Shown here one piece after another: positions 1 through 14,044 of a stretch of 64,000 bases of DNA. The position numbers were made by a program, and so were the translations under genes. The stretch is from Fasciola hepatica. Lineage: Eukaryota > Platyhelminthes > Trematoda > Plagiorchiida > Fasciolidae. The stretch spans positions 25,393,001 to 25,457,000 of the forward strand of contig CANUEZ040000024.1 of assembly GCA_948099385.1 (NCBI GenBank), given 5' to 3'. The number at the start of each line of letters is the position of its first letter. The stretch's first letter is position 1. A model generated the notes under the pieces. That model saw only the letters and a list, made by a program, of their open reading frames with translations, was not told the origin of the DNA and searched no databases.

Positions 1-1066
1 TTCCGAGAGCTTGGTAAAACAATAGATGGTTTACATCTCGGTTGGTTTTACTTTTTCCTGAGGATGTAGCAAAGTAACAAAAATGCCCGCGTTACGACGG
101 AAACAAAGAGGACGACAACGACAACGACGGTGGTTTGATACGGACACAGACAAGCAGGGCTCTCAGATGTGCTGGACAAAGCCCTGTTCCGTAGGGGCTT
201 CAGGTGCATGATCTTTAAGGAAGTACGAAGGATGGAACCCGATGATCCAAACCCCAGTAGGTATATAGGCAGGTACCACAGCTTACATCATAGTAGGGGA
301 TAACGGTCTCTGCCAGTGCGTTGCAGGGACACCTTAGCTCCAGAAAGAGAGGCAGCTGCTTTTGCTTTTTAGCTCTTGTATCATGTATTTAGTTGACATA
401 AGTTAAACAGGAGACGCATACAAAAGTTCTTTCTTTGGTATTTTGCGCTCAGTCAGTGTTTTATTTCCTTGACGTAGGTAGGTTTTGCAAAGCCACCCTT
501 CACTTGTAATGATGCAAATTTGAACAGGGATTTGTCGTGCCCGCCTTTGAAATAAACCAGAAGTAGGAGGATAGACGGACGATAGAAGCAAAGCTAGTAT
601 TGACTGAAATAAAAAGAGAAGAAATGACAGTTTTTTCACAGTAAGTTCATCATACCACAGAAACACTACCACAATTTTTAAATTGTACCTTTTAGTATAT
701 CTAACATTTCTGTTCGCTGTTAGTTTCGTATTACTAAAAAACAATTTCACAAAATTGGGGCAGATGCTAAAGCTCTTCACTGGCATATAAGTGGTTAGTA
801 AAACCAAACATTAGTCACACAGGCTGCTTTGCATTTTAAAAGCCTGATGTGTTAGAGTGCAAGTGTTTTAAAAACAACGTAATGTCCTTAAGAATTTCAG
901 CACACTTTCAAACAACAAATTCCTGTGCGCTAGATGTGGTTTGCGGTTACCAATAACAGTAGAATCTTTGGAACATTCTGTGGGGAGAGAGGATAATAAA
1001 ACGCAGTTATCCTGGTTTGGCTAAACAAAAGATCTCAGACACTCTAATTCCAGTACCGATTCTTAA
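1..1066. other. No recognised gene
   Basis: Nothing in this stretch could be tied to a known family. A short GAC/AAC-rich run lies near 107-132. A minus-strand open frame at 403-807 has no recognisable domain and a composition like chance reading of AT-rich DNA. Confidence 0.4.
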
Positions 1067-1905
1067 GTGGCACGCGTTTACCATTGGTTTATTGCAAAAT
1101 ATAGGAAATGGGTAGCTGCTTATGCTAATGGTCGTTTTATTAGAAGTATCGTTCTTCAGACACCAGAGACAAAGGGGTTATTTGAGGGATCCGGCTGCTC
1201 ACTGATTCGCTCTCAGGGACGTCATCTTGAGAGTTGGGCAAATTACTTTAAGGCATTGTTCACTTGGCCCACTTTCATAGTACAGCTCCCGATAACCTCT
1301 TCAAGAATGACAAGTCTGTTAGATACTGAGCTTTTGTCAGAAACTGAGGTTATTTGGTAAGGGATTTATTTGAAAATGTGCAAAGCCACTAGATTGAAGG
1401 GGTTGTCTCCCTCCCTCCTAGGACGAAAACGAAGCCTCTATATCTGAGTTGACAAAGCTCCGCCGACTGATCTGGAATAGTAAACTAATTCCCAGAGAAA
1501 ACTATCTTTCGGAGTTGTGCTAATCTCCGACAAAGAAGAAGGGTAATCCTTTGAGAAGCAAAGAGAGATGAGCTTGGTAAGCATAAAGTGCCAGCTGCTA
1601 ACGATATTATTATACACCATTTACCCGAAGCCCATAGACTGCCCATGCCTTTGAACAAAGTCGATTTTAGACATCATATGGTTTATGTCAGCCATGTCTT
1701 TACCCTTCATCAAGTTTTAGACCATAGGTACATTCTCAGTAAGCTCACAATCTCTACCTTCTTTTACCTGAGCGTGAAATTCGATTCAGTCGACCACACA
1801 GTTCTAGTTGAGAGCTGTATCAGAAATCTATATTCGTTTAACTCTTTATACCATCTGATATCACTTCAATTATGTTACTCTTTAATAATACTGATAGCCG
1901 ACTGA
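1067..1905 (+). mobile_element. Decayed RTE-like LINE fragment
   Basis: Two short plus-strand frames match parts of the RTE-like LINEs found elsewhere in this window. The first (1067-1360) corresponds to the linker before the reverse transcriptase and keeps an 'SLIRSQGRHLESWANYFKAL' block like the 'SLIHSQRRRLERW' block of the copy at 13.5-16.5 kb. The second (1588-1905) keeps the region around the first catalytic aspartate ('FDSVDHTVL', compare 'FDSVDRTVLW'). The frames are broken and motifs between them are lost, so this is a dead copy. It is too decayed to assign a subfamily. Confidence 0.65.
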
Positions 1906-4900
1906 TTAACGGGAGAATGTATGGAAGCTGTGTTTTCCCTCCATTGATGCTAGGTTTGCAGTGATTAAGTTATCACTACAACTAGCTTATAATGAGGCAA
2001 ACTCATGGATTCATTATTTCTGCCCTTCAAACAGTTTTTCCTTGTAGGAAAGTAACTGACAATAGGTTTTGTCCGAATCTGTCTCGCTGACTCGAGTACC
2101 ATATAGCGATGGCCATCGGGAAAAACTGAATTTCGATAATTAACGTCCTTGATTTTTTATAGCGTAATAAATTTAAACAAGTTTTGTGATAATGACCATT
2201 AGCTCCACATCTCTCTGTTGAAAATAGGTGGTAGGAAGTATTGTTTATAGATTGTATCGCATGTTTACAAGAGGACCTCGGTTTACTCAGAAAAGACCCA
2301 ATTGAAATTAAATATAATTATATTCATCCTCAAAGTTTTGAGAACAAAAAAATCCGCCTCTAAATCAGTGTTATTTCAGCTCCGGCCTCTGAACTGTAGA
2401 TGTTTGTAGTTATTGCTTTCGAGTAATGACACTGATTCCATCCGCATTGGGAACTCAAACAGCTAAACTCCAATAATAGTGCTTTTCTCGCCTACTAAAT
2501 ACAAAATATCTTTCAGACGCATCCATTACTAGGAAAGCGTAGTAAATTCTTGATATGACAATGGAACTTATCATCAAATTGCTGCAGGAAGGCTGTGGGT
2601 GACATCGTGATATGCAAGTTGAGCCCGCATCAAAATCACCTAGTGACCCTGTTCTCACTCACCGTGTCAAACCGTAGCCTATGGATAGCTGCTGAGAAAA
2701 AGTCCTCAGTCCGATGACTGTACAAGGTAACGACCAGTACTAGAGCAAGTAAATGTGAGGTTGATAATAGGTTAAACTGGTAAAATCCCCCAGCAAAGGA
2801 ATGAGTGTACAAGGTCCTTCGGTTAGGCTCACGTGACCAGCCCACCGAGTGGTCAGAGAAAAGTTGGTGATCACATCATCCAATTCAACCGATTCCGCTG
2901 AGGTATGTGACAGATAACTGATGCGTATAACTGAATTGCTAAAGATTTGTGTCTCTCCTGATGGGGACTGCTTAAATAAAATAGAAAACCCGGTTACAGG
3001 AGCCATATAAAGTGACCCGAAAGATTTGATCGGCCAGAAGTACCGAATAGTGTCGTACGCCACCAACGTTATCTTACTATAATGGCCTAATATTCGAACA
3101 AGAACTCAAATATTTTAATTAAATTTTTGCTCAGAATGACGGCCATCTTTGCGCCTACTATTTTTAATTTACTTAAATGTAAACACGAATTCTCTCCGCC
3201 TTATTATCTTCACTCTTTTATTGCCCTACTGACACAGACTGGTAATGATAGCTCTTTTAGCTGTTGTCTTACGTCAGCTGTATAGTTTGATGAAGAAACT
3301 TTTCGGCTACCTACGTTATTTTCGGGTCTAGACGACTTCCAGGCTGAGTCCAGGGATAAAATTCCAATTCACTGTGCCACTTTCAAGTATTCTTGATTCT
3401 ATTTCACCAGTAGAGATACGTAAGAAATATCAAATGGCTTTCCAGAAGAATTCAAAACTACTGTCTCCTGTAAGTACTCAAAGAAACCCATAGCGCCGGT
3501 CCAGTTCATTTCTTCAGCAGGTTAACCTACAATCGTATGTCCCGGTTTTAACCGCTACTTCACAGTAGCCTTGGATCAATAGAGAAACGAATAGAAGCCT
3601 ACATTTAACAGAAAACTTTGAAGGAAAGGAAAGTTATGTGGACAGAAATAAAGTCATAGTTTAAATGCTTTACTGACTTTTACATCAAGCCATTTTACTT
3701 AAGTTCTCCAAAGATCCGGTAACTGGACCACTATTGTCCCAAACTGAAGGTCAAAGATGTCCTACCCTTTTGTTTGGGTTTTTATATCTTTATATCAAGT
3801 AAATGAATGACTACATCTACCCATGCTCACAGAGAAAGCAGTTTAAACTAGTAGTTCATGGTTATGCGTAAAACGCGACAAAACACCGAAAGCTACATAG
3901 CAGACTTTTGGCTGGGGGCCCTGGGATGTGTATTCGGGTAAAGAAGGGAACTATCAACGGAATCCCCACGGTTGGAGGAAAGCAGAAGACGTGTGTCGGT
4001 AGACAGACGCGACAGTATATTCTATGTATCGTGGCACCAAAATGGTACCGAAACGAGTACAACACCTGAAGCGTATCGATGATACTGTGAAGCGAAAGCA
4101 GACCGTGCTCGTACAGTCAGAGAAAGCTGGAAGGGAGACAAAGGCAAAGTTGACAGAACGCTGACGAAGATTAATTCAGTAAAACGTGCGCAACCGAAGA
4201 AAAACGGCGCAATCAGAATCGCGTCAGAGCATTTTGAAGGGAAAGTAAATCCAAAATGATATCCCGAAAATTTTCACTTTTCAAAACGATCGAGGTCACG
4301 CCCGCTTAGAAGTAATGTGAAGGGGACCTATGGTTCTGGGAATCCTAAGCCCAACCTCATAATTGCCGTTAGGGTTTTCGCTATTTTAAAGCAATTCTAC
4401 GAAAACAGTGAGGCTCAAAAATCAGCTGTTCTTGTTGGTCTTCTGCTCATAACGGTCACAATTCTGAGCCGTTCTAATTAGTGCAGTGTTCGATAATTCT
4501 CAGTTCACTCCTGGAGTTTCATATTTCTATTTTGGCTACTGGCGGCAGTGGCAGTAGGTCGCTTTGGGTTTTGTCTTTTGGCTGAAGAAAGGCTGTCGAA
4601 CTGTCTTCATGATGCGATAACGAACAGTATTGGTGTTTACGAATCATGACTTCAAAGTGCATGCTTTATTTCCGGAGTTTTTAAGAAACGATGGTGATAA
4701 ATTCTGAGGGTCCTGTTAGTGGTGTTTCCACGAATATGCTTGCTTATTGGGAATAATTTGGTCTTGTTGGTCAAGTTGGCATGGATCAACCGAGCTAACG
4801 CGTACCTACGTATGCTTACTCTTGCAAATTGGAAGCAATGTTTGCTCCGTGAGCATTTACGACCCTACTAAGGGGTAAACCCATGTATTCAATTTTGAGT

Positions 4901-5859
4901 GTGTCTCGAGATAGGTAACTCGCGGTAACGGAAACTTTGCCCGTTATGTTCATTCGCGACAACGTTTTGTTACTTAATATCAAAAATCACATTCTATTTG
5001 GCTTTGTGATTGTCTGAGTTGTGTAATGAATATTCGCATATTTTCATGACTTTTTCAGCTGAAACCAAGAATCCAAGATTTAGTTCCGACGAACTGCACA
5101 GTGGTTGCGATTATCAGCTTTGCGTTCTTTTTGCTAATCTGCTCCCGGTAAGAACTACTTTACTCATAGAATAGTCTCGCTGTGGAAAGACTCCCAACAG
5201 GAATTTATCAATGCTCCAAGCTAAGAAACCTTTGAAAGCTGGTCAGACAAGCTCTAACGGCTACCTTTTCTTTCTTTGTTCGTTCTGTCACTCATTCGAC
5301 GTTTTCACCCTCCTCGAGTCTCCTACTTTCGGCTCGTTTTTTTAGGGTATCTGCTCAAAAACGAAACGAAAAAAAATCAAGTTTGTTTTTCTGTGGTGCA
5401 CCCACTGTGCCGTTTTGTCGTACGTTTTTAAGTATACCATTTTGTGTTGCATTATTGATCACTATACGACCATTATCTGCACCCGGGACCCTACTTCCTA
5501 GATCAGAAGCTCTTCAGCGAAACTTGGTCCGGAGAGTGGAGGTGAGACTGGTAGGATGGTCGGTGAGGTGACCATCAAATAACTAACCACCCCTCCTATT
5601 CAGGGCCAAAACAATCTGATTTACCAAGTACAGGCCTTTGGTTCGCATTAGTCAGAGTTACCCAGGGGATGGTGACAAATAAGTTTATGCTGCATGGCAT
5701 CTTGCTTTATTTATCTAGACGTAGTTTCTACAACGTTCATATACCATTTAGTGAAACAGTTGACAATATTTATGATATTTTTTCGGTTGACCGATTAGAC
5801 ATTTGAAAACAATATTTCAGCTTACGTCGTACACACACTTTTATGGTACGATTTCGAAG
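1906..5859. other. No recognised gene
   Basis: No gene, RNA or mobile element was recognised. A minus-strand open frame at 2740-3066 (108 codons) reads fluently but has no motif I know and no clear paired splice signals. Another frame at 3862-4065 also looks like noise. Confidence 0.4.
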
Positions 5860-6110
5860 CAAGTGATCAGAATATTATTGGAAGGTCCATCGGCTCTCGT
5901 ATTAGAGATTTTTATGAGTATTATTGCTCAAGAGGTATCACCAAAACATCTGTTATAGTTTTTTACAGACGATAGGTCGATGATGTCTTCCCTACTTATC
6001 ACGGCCTTGTTCGGTAACCCATCGGTCTTTGGACAAATGGCTTGAAGTCCTCAGTTTTCCAGCAGGGCAGGAAGAGAATGAGAGGCCACATCGTCTGAAT
6101 ATCGTCTATG
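5860..6110 (+). mobile_element. Possible reverse-transcriptase relic
   Basis: Plus-strand frames contain an 'EIFMS' stretch and then 'VFYRR' followed by a stop and 'VDDVF', which resembles the FYRRYVDD(T/V)F catalytic block of some LINE and Penelope-like reverse transcriptases. The two pieces lie in different frames and nothing convincing flanks them. The call is weak. Confidence 0.25.
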
Positions 6111-9100
6111 GAAGACATTCTAATGACTCAGTAAATAAGAATATTGACAGCATTAGCAGATTTATGAGAACCACTACTTCTATTTAGATATTTGTGTACG
6201 TAGTCTCAGTGCATATTTTCGATGATCCTTTCTCAAGGTATTGCTCTCCCAAGAACCGAACATCAGATCGCGGCTGTCTTTGCAGAATTCTCAAAATATA
6301 AATACCTTCTGTAGAACCTCCAGGACCAGTGAAACAGAGGAAAGTGAAGTCACCAACGGCGTGATTCTGACTCAAGTATGCCAGTCACCACTATGTTGAC
6401 CTTTAGAAAGGTTCTACTGAAAGGCCTATGACTACTCACTAGCTAGGTTAGATCTTCTGGAGCCCCAATAACTTTTTTGAGAGAATCTGACCTTCAATAT
6501 ACCACGCGTATCTGTTATAAGAGAGTGATTGTAAGTAGCAGAGGGTTAGATTTGGGAAGTTCTTTTGCAGCTGCTTTTTGAAGTTGCTTGTCATCACGCA
6601 TGGGCAAAACACCATAATATGCGTAAGGCTTTGGATTAGCTCACCTCAGTAACAGAACTCTGGAAACAAAACCAAACCTCTGGGATTATTAACTGAAGAA
6701 ATTAGGAATTGGGATAATGAACTACCCTACAGTACGCTAACAAATCCAAATTCGATGCAGATAGACATCAAGTTTCACGCAGACAGGCAGAAAGTGCCGC
6801 CTCCAGTCAGAACCCTTTTTACTGGTTGCTAATAGTCATAATTATACGGTGATAAATTGTATGAATGAACTCCCAGATTCGACAAAACGAGCAGAGGATC
6901 TTGTCCGCATTCATTGACAACACAGCGCGATGGCGTCAGATGAAGTTCCACGATAGGAATGAGTTCGGCTCACCTTTTCCACAGAACCACATGGTGTTTT
7001 TCACATAGCAATGCCCATGAAGACTATTCTCAGTTGAGAAAGTGTTTTTGAACAGCACATGTAATCCACGAGGCGTTGAGACCGAACTTCCCATCAGATT
7101 TGGTCCACTTTAATAGTATTTAACCACATGTGAGCGAAGTACGTGATATCGATAACCAACAGCCACCAAGGCAGTTGGAGGTAGGAGTGCCAACAAAGGA
7201 CTGGGGAATGGTGGTTATGAGGTCAGAGTCAGTGGGGAGGTAGTACTGTTTTGAGAAGTTTGGGAGTCCTATCAGAGGTACAAACGATCGCGCGGATTCG
7301 AACTCCCTCCTTCCGTTTCGGTAAACCGTGCTGATTTGGTGTAACTGGAAACTGATAAATGAACGCTGTCATTGCTATTAGGACTGATTTGTAGTGCAAT
7401 TTTCATTTGCTACTTCGGTTCTACTTTTAGTTTGTATCTCCGTGGTCCTTTTTATTTACTACAGCATAAAAATAATTCACGCTGCTAGAATGTTTAGGCA
7501 CCAGGCAACAGTAGATCAACAAGTATCAAGTAGAATGCTTTGCCTACATAAAGTTCTTTAGATTCACTACAAAGCTTTTTAATATCAGTAACATATTATC
7601 TTTCGTTTGGGGTTCTGCTTAATTGAATCAATGTGTAAACAATAATTGTCAAAAGCTACAGCGCAGAGTCAGTTTGCTTTTCTAACCACCACATCCACAG
7701 TTCCTAGTCAACGATTGATTGACCTAAATGTCTGACCAGATTTTCTTAGCGAGAAATTTGTTTCTAGCAAAGGATGTACAGCTTACGGTTGTTGCCTTCA
7801 TTCTCACAGTTTTAACGCTATATCATGATGCTACCAGTAAACAGAAAGTCAAGTATCCAATACATTCTTGTTAGTATGCTATTTCACGGTGAACGCTGAA
7901 CAGCTGAATGTTGACCATGGGTGTTGTGGAATCTTAAACAGTTGTTAAGTGACTCACAGGAAACCGATAACCCGTTTAGTCCGGAAGACGGATTATCCAA
8001 AAGCTGAGTGTAATATAAGAGCAGAGTCAGACAAGATACGTCTACATACCTCAATTGTGAATGGTCCGGCAACAGTAACCGGCAGTAAATCGATGACAGT
8101 CTTGACAAGGCAAGTTTAACCAAGAAAGCGAACGGGCAATTCGCAGTAACAAAGAAAGTGCGGGAAGATATACCGTCGAAACAAACCAACCAGAGATGAG
8201 CGGCGGATTAGGCGCGCAAATGGAAGCAGTTTGTGGTGGAGTGATGGGACTCTTGCACAGTTAAGGAGTGGCTACCCTCAGAGACTGTCAGGTGGCAGAC
8301 AAACAAAAGGGGAGGCAAAGTGGCAGATGTCCAGGTCACAAGGACGACGCACAGGTGTAAATCTAGTTGGCACGGCAAGGGGAAATCAGGCAAACTAGCC
8401 AACATGAGCAGAGACAGAAGTGTCTCTGACGCTGTTCAGATCGCAATAGCAGGGCGCACACTGCAGTGGAGCGGTCTAATCAGGTGACTTTCAATAACGT
8501 AGACTAGAAAGGGGGGAAAGGCAAGGCTGATTGGCGGGCGTTCATTTTATGATAGGGAGGGAGAGAGACAGATGGATCACAGAAAACCGGTCATATAGGA
8601 GGAGATGAAGTGTGGAAAGAACAAATACTCATCAAATACTATCAAACAGCGGGAGTTTATGTGCTCCAACAAGTAGGACAGATGTTGACGAAGCGAATTT
8701 CCATCGGAAGATCGTAACAAAGGGGTATCTTGTTTTCCTTCCTTTTTACAGTTTCATTGATGTTGTGTTGGTTCAAGTAGTCACGCAATCAGATAGTCTC
8801 AGACGCACGCACCGGTACTGACTCCTTATTGATCGATGGCTGTTCGCTGCCAGGACTGGCCACACGTGCATGCACGCACGTACGCACATCACTGTGACTT
8901 TAACCATGCCACGGACGGTTTGCTCTGACCAATCAGACTTGGGCACTGAGCCATACATGCTTGGTGATTCGTTACCGATGGGCGACCCTGCTGGACCGCA
9001 CTCGATCGCATGTACTACTTGCGCTTGTCAACAGATGATTCACTTGTTTGCTTGCAAGCTTGCATGCGTGTTACTTGATGCGATGATAAACGGATCTGCT

Positions 9101-10984
9101 GCGTACTTTGTTCTCCGTTAATTCCGAAAACAACAACTGGTTAACCATTGAGAACGTATTCTACTGCTTAATAAGCACGGTAAAAGTTGAATCCGATTAC
9201 GACACAGACTAACTCATGAGAGTGTCAAGTCTTTCCGCAATGATGAATATGCTTTCTTATTACAGGGCCTTTTTGATAAACTCAACTCTGGTACCGCGAA
9301 ATTTGCTTGCGCTTCCTATGTTCGGGCAGAATTTTGTGACCACGTGATCATCCGAAAACTTTTTTGATCAGTAATGCTGCCACTTAGTTGCAATAAATGC
9401 TGACTTATATTTTCGCGACCATTACACAAACTGGTGATGCGTAAACTTAAAAAAGGCACGAAACAACTGAACTATGGTTCTAGATTGCCAAGTTATATGA
9501 AATACGCTGGTGACCAAGTGATAAGCCTTGGATATCCGCTTCGAGAAATGTCATCACTGACCAACTTTTATTTCTCAAAATCCGACGTGGTTCGTGAAGT
9601 CACCTAAAAGTTTAAGGCATTTTCTATTTCTTCACGCTTATTCTCTTTGTCGTTCCTTTCCAACAGCGAAGTGAGCCATTTTTGTCCGACTACTTTGCTT
9701 ACTCCACCACACCTATGTCTTCAGGAACTAACTTGCTTGGTCAGCTTTATAGAAAGTCATCTGAGAACAGTTTTCTCCCAGGATAGATATTCGCAGAGAG
9801 AGCGGTTTTTGGACTCATCCAGTTACCTTTACCAAGTAAGTTACAGAACTGGGTGTTTATTACAACTAAAAACCTATCGCGTTATTAATTCAATCGCCCA
9901 ATAAATTTAACTAAATTACAAACGGATGTGCACAGAGAACCATTCAATTATTTTACTTTTTATTTACTCAGAAATTTTCACATCTTCCCAGCCAAGCCCC
10001 GTACGTTTCTATTTCATTTCTCGTAAATTATACCGAATGCTACGAAGCATTTACTGACGGTTGGTTTTGCGTTCCAACAAGTTGGAGTAGCTAAACACTA
10101 GTTGTTCGTGAAAGATAGAAGCTAACGGCTGTTTTCTGGTCGTCAAAGAATTATCCAAAGCATTTCAATAGCTCGTTTATTTTTCGTAAAATCTAGAGTC
10201 TATATATTCGAACAACAAAAATAGCGTTACCGATATTCATCTTATGATACCTCTATTCCAAGGACCCGCCTTTTATCATAATAACGACCACATCGATCAA
10301 ACGAATAATCACTTTACTCTAACTTTCTGTGTATTACAGGAAAAAACCATTTTTACTTTTTGCTCGGTTGCATACGTTTTTACTGGCTTTTACCGTACGA
10401 TAACAATCCGTAAATTTCTGCGCTGATGAACTTTCAGTTTTCTTTTTCCACGCACGCATTGCCAGTGCATACTGGAGTCCTCTGTGGTTTGTAGTTGGCA
10501 TATCAGTCTCATGGGCACGAAAATGGTGCCACCATAAGCGAAGTACACCACTCACTGAGGAAATCTCATTCATAATTCTGTTTGAAATCAAATGGAAGAC
10601 AGATGGCCATGATTCTTCCACGCATTTAAAAAGAACATGCCCGACTCACGTTCGAATAATAATGATCAGATCCATTGGGTGTCTAAGGTAGTTGTTCTCT
10701 TTCTACCAAACTCCTTTGGCCTCAACCTATCTGGTCTCATCAGTCATTTTCTTCGTTGCCATAGCTGTCTGATATAATGTGTTAGGAAAACATTTTCCTC
10801 TCTTCTGCTGTATTCAAGGCTGAATATACTTGTGACTTGTACCTTTTGTGCACAAGATACGAAACATTACACTATGTCGTGTGCCATATTCGTGTCCTGA
10901 TCCTGTGCGAGATATTACTTTATTAATCCATGCAGTATCACATTCGGCGTCACGTACGGAAAATTCATCATGCATTCAGTTTAG
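6111..10984. other. No recognised gene
   Basis: No gene family was recognised in these 4.9 kb. Purine-rich and alternating CATGCACGCACGTACGCAC-type sequence occurs near 8865-8887. Short open frames (for example 7884-8189, 8208-8405, 9647-9904 and 10334-10621) carry no motif I can name. Confidence 0.4.
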
Positions 10985-13110
10985 ATGGGACCACTGGATG
11001 TGAATTGTGCCTCCACAGAATGCGAGGACAATCTTGAATGTTACGAAATTTGGAGTCTAACTAGAAATGGATTAGGTTTTAAAAAAAAAACGGCTTCCTT
11101 CCCACACTTCATTGGCAAAGATGCAGGGGAGTTGGCGAAAAATCTAGAGTCTCCGGATTCATCGGTGAATTCTTCTCATGACAAACTGAAGGCGCTTTTA
11201 TTGCATCATTTCAAACCCATCTACTTTATTGCTGCTGAATGAGCCAAGTTCAATTCACTCGTCTGCGCAGAGAACCAGTCCGTTCTCGCATTCTTCCTTG
11301 ATTTTCAAACTCAAGCTTCAAAGTGTGGTTATTATGCGCAAATGAATGATCATCTACGAGACTGCTTGACTGCTGGGATAAGTGTACCAGAATGGTAAAA
11401 GAAAAAACTAATTCAGATTAACCAGAAATTTCAGAACAATGAAGAGATTTGGCTAACAGTATCAAGATTTCAAAGTTATAACTGCACCTGCGATTGACCC
11501 AGTTTTGTTTAATTCAACCAGATGCCATAAGCAAACACCGACCAAAACTCCGAAAAATTTCAAAGTATCGTGTGGCCGCTGCGACCGGAGTCCGATCAGT
11601 TCTCATGCGTTCGAGCAGAAATCTTTGAACAAAATGTGCTTCATGTGGACGGCTACATTATGGGTTTTTATGCCCACACCGAAATTCTCCTTGCTTTTTC
11701 TGAGGTAGGGCTGGTCACATACAGTGTTTGTCAAAAGAGTAAGATTTGTTACATGACTTTTAACCCAAATTCCTCCCCAACTTCAAATGAAAAGGACTTT
11801 TCTTTGCTGATTTCAGCGGTTGTCCGTAATCCTTGTTCTCATGTTACTCAAGCTTTGTTTACTCCACACAGAAATTCCCACAAACTTATCGTTGATACGA
11901 GCAGTACCAAATCCATCATTTCGAAATTTCATCTAGAATTCTTTTCTTTGGATATCGTATTCGACCCACTGATATCGCGGCCAGGGGTATCACCGGCCAT
12001 TCTTTACCCATTTAGGTTAATGTATTATTTCGACTCAAGTTTCCAACTATTCTCGTATTCAGTGTGGGTTGCCTATTTGACTCCCGTCCATCTATCTTGC
12101 GCCAAAATATTCCTCACCAGTTTCATGCCAATATTTCGTTGTTTACCAGTCAGGACAGATTCTCGTCTTCAGAATTTTCAATGGAGTCGACATAAACAAC
12201 ATTCAAAACCCATCAGATGGCTTCCGTGGACAGTTTCACTCTAACCGTGGCAGCGTGTACTTGCAGATTAATGTGGTCCATTTTTGAGCCAACATTGTGC
12301 ACCTTTATTCGTTGATGCCTTTTCTCGCTGTCCAGATGTATTTTGAACAACGTTACCCACCGTTGAGTTCACACCGACTGCCCTATGCAAGACGTTCAGC
12401 CGAGAAGGAGTTCCTGTGACTCTTGTTACTGACAATGGTACCCAATTATTTGCTAGGTCCCTTGGTGATCTGTTGAAGAGACTTGGTTTCCATCATCTGC
12501 ATACTGCACACTCCCCCCCCCCAATTTCCAGTCTAATGGACCTGCTGAGAACCTTGTTCGTACCCTTAAGGGTGCTGTAAATTCTACTAATCCTCAGTTC
12601 TTTGTTTAACTAGATCAAGCAGTTTATAATTTCTTGATATAATACCAAAGAACTTCTCACAGTACTACGAGTAAGAGTTCATCGCGAATGTTCAAATCTC
12701 TCTGTCTGACAACCAGTTTTGAACGTTTCTTCCGCTGATGTGCCCTTTTTCTGAAGGAATGATTTGCGGCCGTCAGGCTGCGTAATTCTAGCACAAAACG
12801 GTAATGGAATGGTGACCATACTTTATTGTCATGATTTGTCAAGTCACTAAAGACATACAGATCAGACGCAGTTCAACTCAGGATCAGTCTGATAACAATT
12901 CTAGTGTTGTCTCGTCCACTACAGCTCGTATTCCAGATGCTGACATTCTGTCCAGATCCGGCGAAGTAACTGTAATATCCACTTTCATAAGATCACCAAG
13001 AATGCCAGCAATGTCTGTTCAGTTCAGTTTATTCAACCATCAACCTCACAATTCTGTGCTTTGGTTTCGGTTGCTACCTTCCAGCATCGTCCAGTAAATG
13101 GCGAAACGAA
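10985..13110 (+). mobile_element. Decayed Ty3/gypsy retrotransposon (gag-pro-integrase remains)
   Basis: Pieces appear in the order expected for a plus-strand gypsy element. Gag remains at 10985-11300 end in 'LLLHHFKPIYFIAAE' and continue with 'AKFNSLV...NQSVLAFF'. A protease remnant near 11890 reads 'LIVDTSSTKSIIS', where the usual active-site DTGS has become DTSS. Integrase core remains at about 12330-12660 include 'VTLVTDNGTQLF' and 'SNGPAENLVRTLKGAVNST', followed by 'SHSTTS'. Stops and frameshifts are frequent and the reverse transcriptase appears to be missing between protease and integrase, so an internal deletion is likely. No LTRs were found. Confidence 0.75.
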
Positions 13111-13261
13111 TAGAAACAATATTGGTTCTGTTCGTCCCATTGGGAAGTGACCGACGAGGCTAGCCCAATGATTAAAACCAGGTCAGATACTGTGTATCAT
13201 TGGAATAGTGGTTCGCGCACTATCGATCATTCACTAGCGTTATTCACACCGGACCGATCGG

Positions 13262-13334
13262 ACCGCGATAGCTCAGCTGGTAGAGCATCTGCCCGGTGCG
13301 CGGAGGGTCGCCGGTTCGATTCCGGCTCGCGGCG
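13262..13334 (+). repeat. tRNA-like sequence, probable SINE head
   Basis: The 72 bases fold as a full cloverleaf. The acceptor stem ACCGCGA/TCGCGGC pairs 6 of 7, the D stem is GCTC/GAGC, the anticodon stem is TCTGC/GCGGA and the T stem is GCCGG/CCGGC around TTCGATT. Box A (TAGCTCAGCTGG) and box B (GGTTCGATTCC) for RNA polymerase III match consensus. The anticodon position would read GGT (threonine), but base 33 is C rather than the near-universal T and the first acceptor pair is mismatched. A tRNA-derived SINE or tRNA pseudogene is more likely than a working tRNA. It sits next to the 3' end of a LINE, a common SINE setting. Confidence 0.6.
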
Positions 13335-14044
13335 TCCGACTTCCCGATGTGAAGAATGCAAGCGGATTGTCCAAAAACACGATTCAGGCTCCTCGTGCCA
13401 ACAATGCATCCTCTGGATATTGATAAAGATCCAAAAAGTCGAATTACCAAGAGGAAATCAAGACGATAAGGAAAGAATCCAAATATAACTACGTCACTGA
13501 CCACAACACCTAGCCGTATCACTTAATGTCTCCAACCTTTTAGTAGGTGGATCACGCGGACCCCAACCTGGAAGTCTAACACGTCCTACCCGGCCAAGTC
13601 CACTGGTCAAGGTTTTCATACCATTTTGCCATGTCATGGAATGACCACCTCGACCTACCTTCTAATCGCCACCTGCCTCAGAGAACAGCGTAAGCTGAGA
13701 AATTCTATCGGCTGGCATGCGTAACACATGTCCCAACCACCTTAACTTGTTTAGATTCAGCACTTGATCCAGAGACTAACCTCTGGCTCCCAACCCTTTA
13801 CACCTAACCTCAGAATTGCTGACACGGTGTTCCCACCATATTCAGGCAATGCTACGGAGACATCGGTGCTCTAACATCGATAGTCTTCGCCTTCCTTCTA
13901 CCCTTTACGGCCATGTTTCTGAAACGTATAAAATAACGGACCTAACCACCGCATTATACACTCTACCCTTACCAGAAAGTCGGATGTCACGCCGATGCCA
14001 CAGATGACGGAGGTTGCAAAAGCCAAACGCGCCTTCTGTGCACG

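Noticed and set aside
2740..3066. Minus-strand open frame of 108 codons as a host exon
   Set aside because: It reads fluently but matches no family I know and lacks clear acceptor and donor sites in agreement with the frame.
8860..8890. Alternating CATGCACGCACGTACGCAC stretch as a regulatory element
   Set aside because: Too short and simple; such runs occur by chance in repeat-rich DNA.
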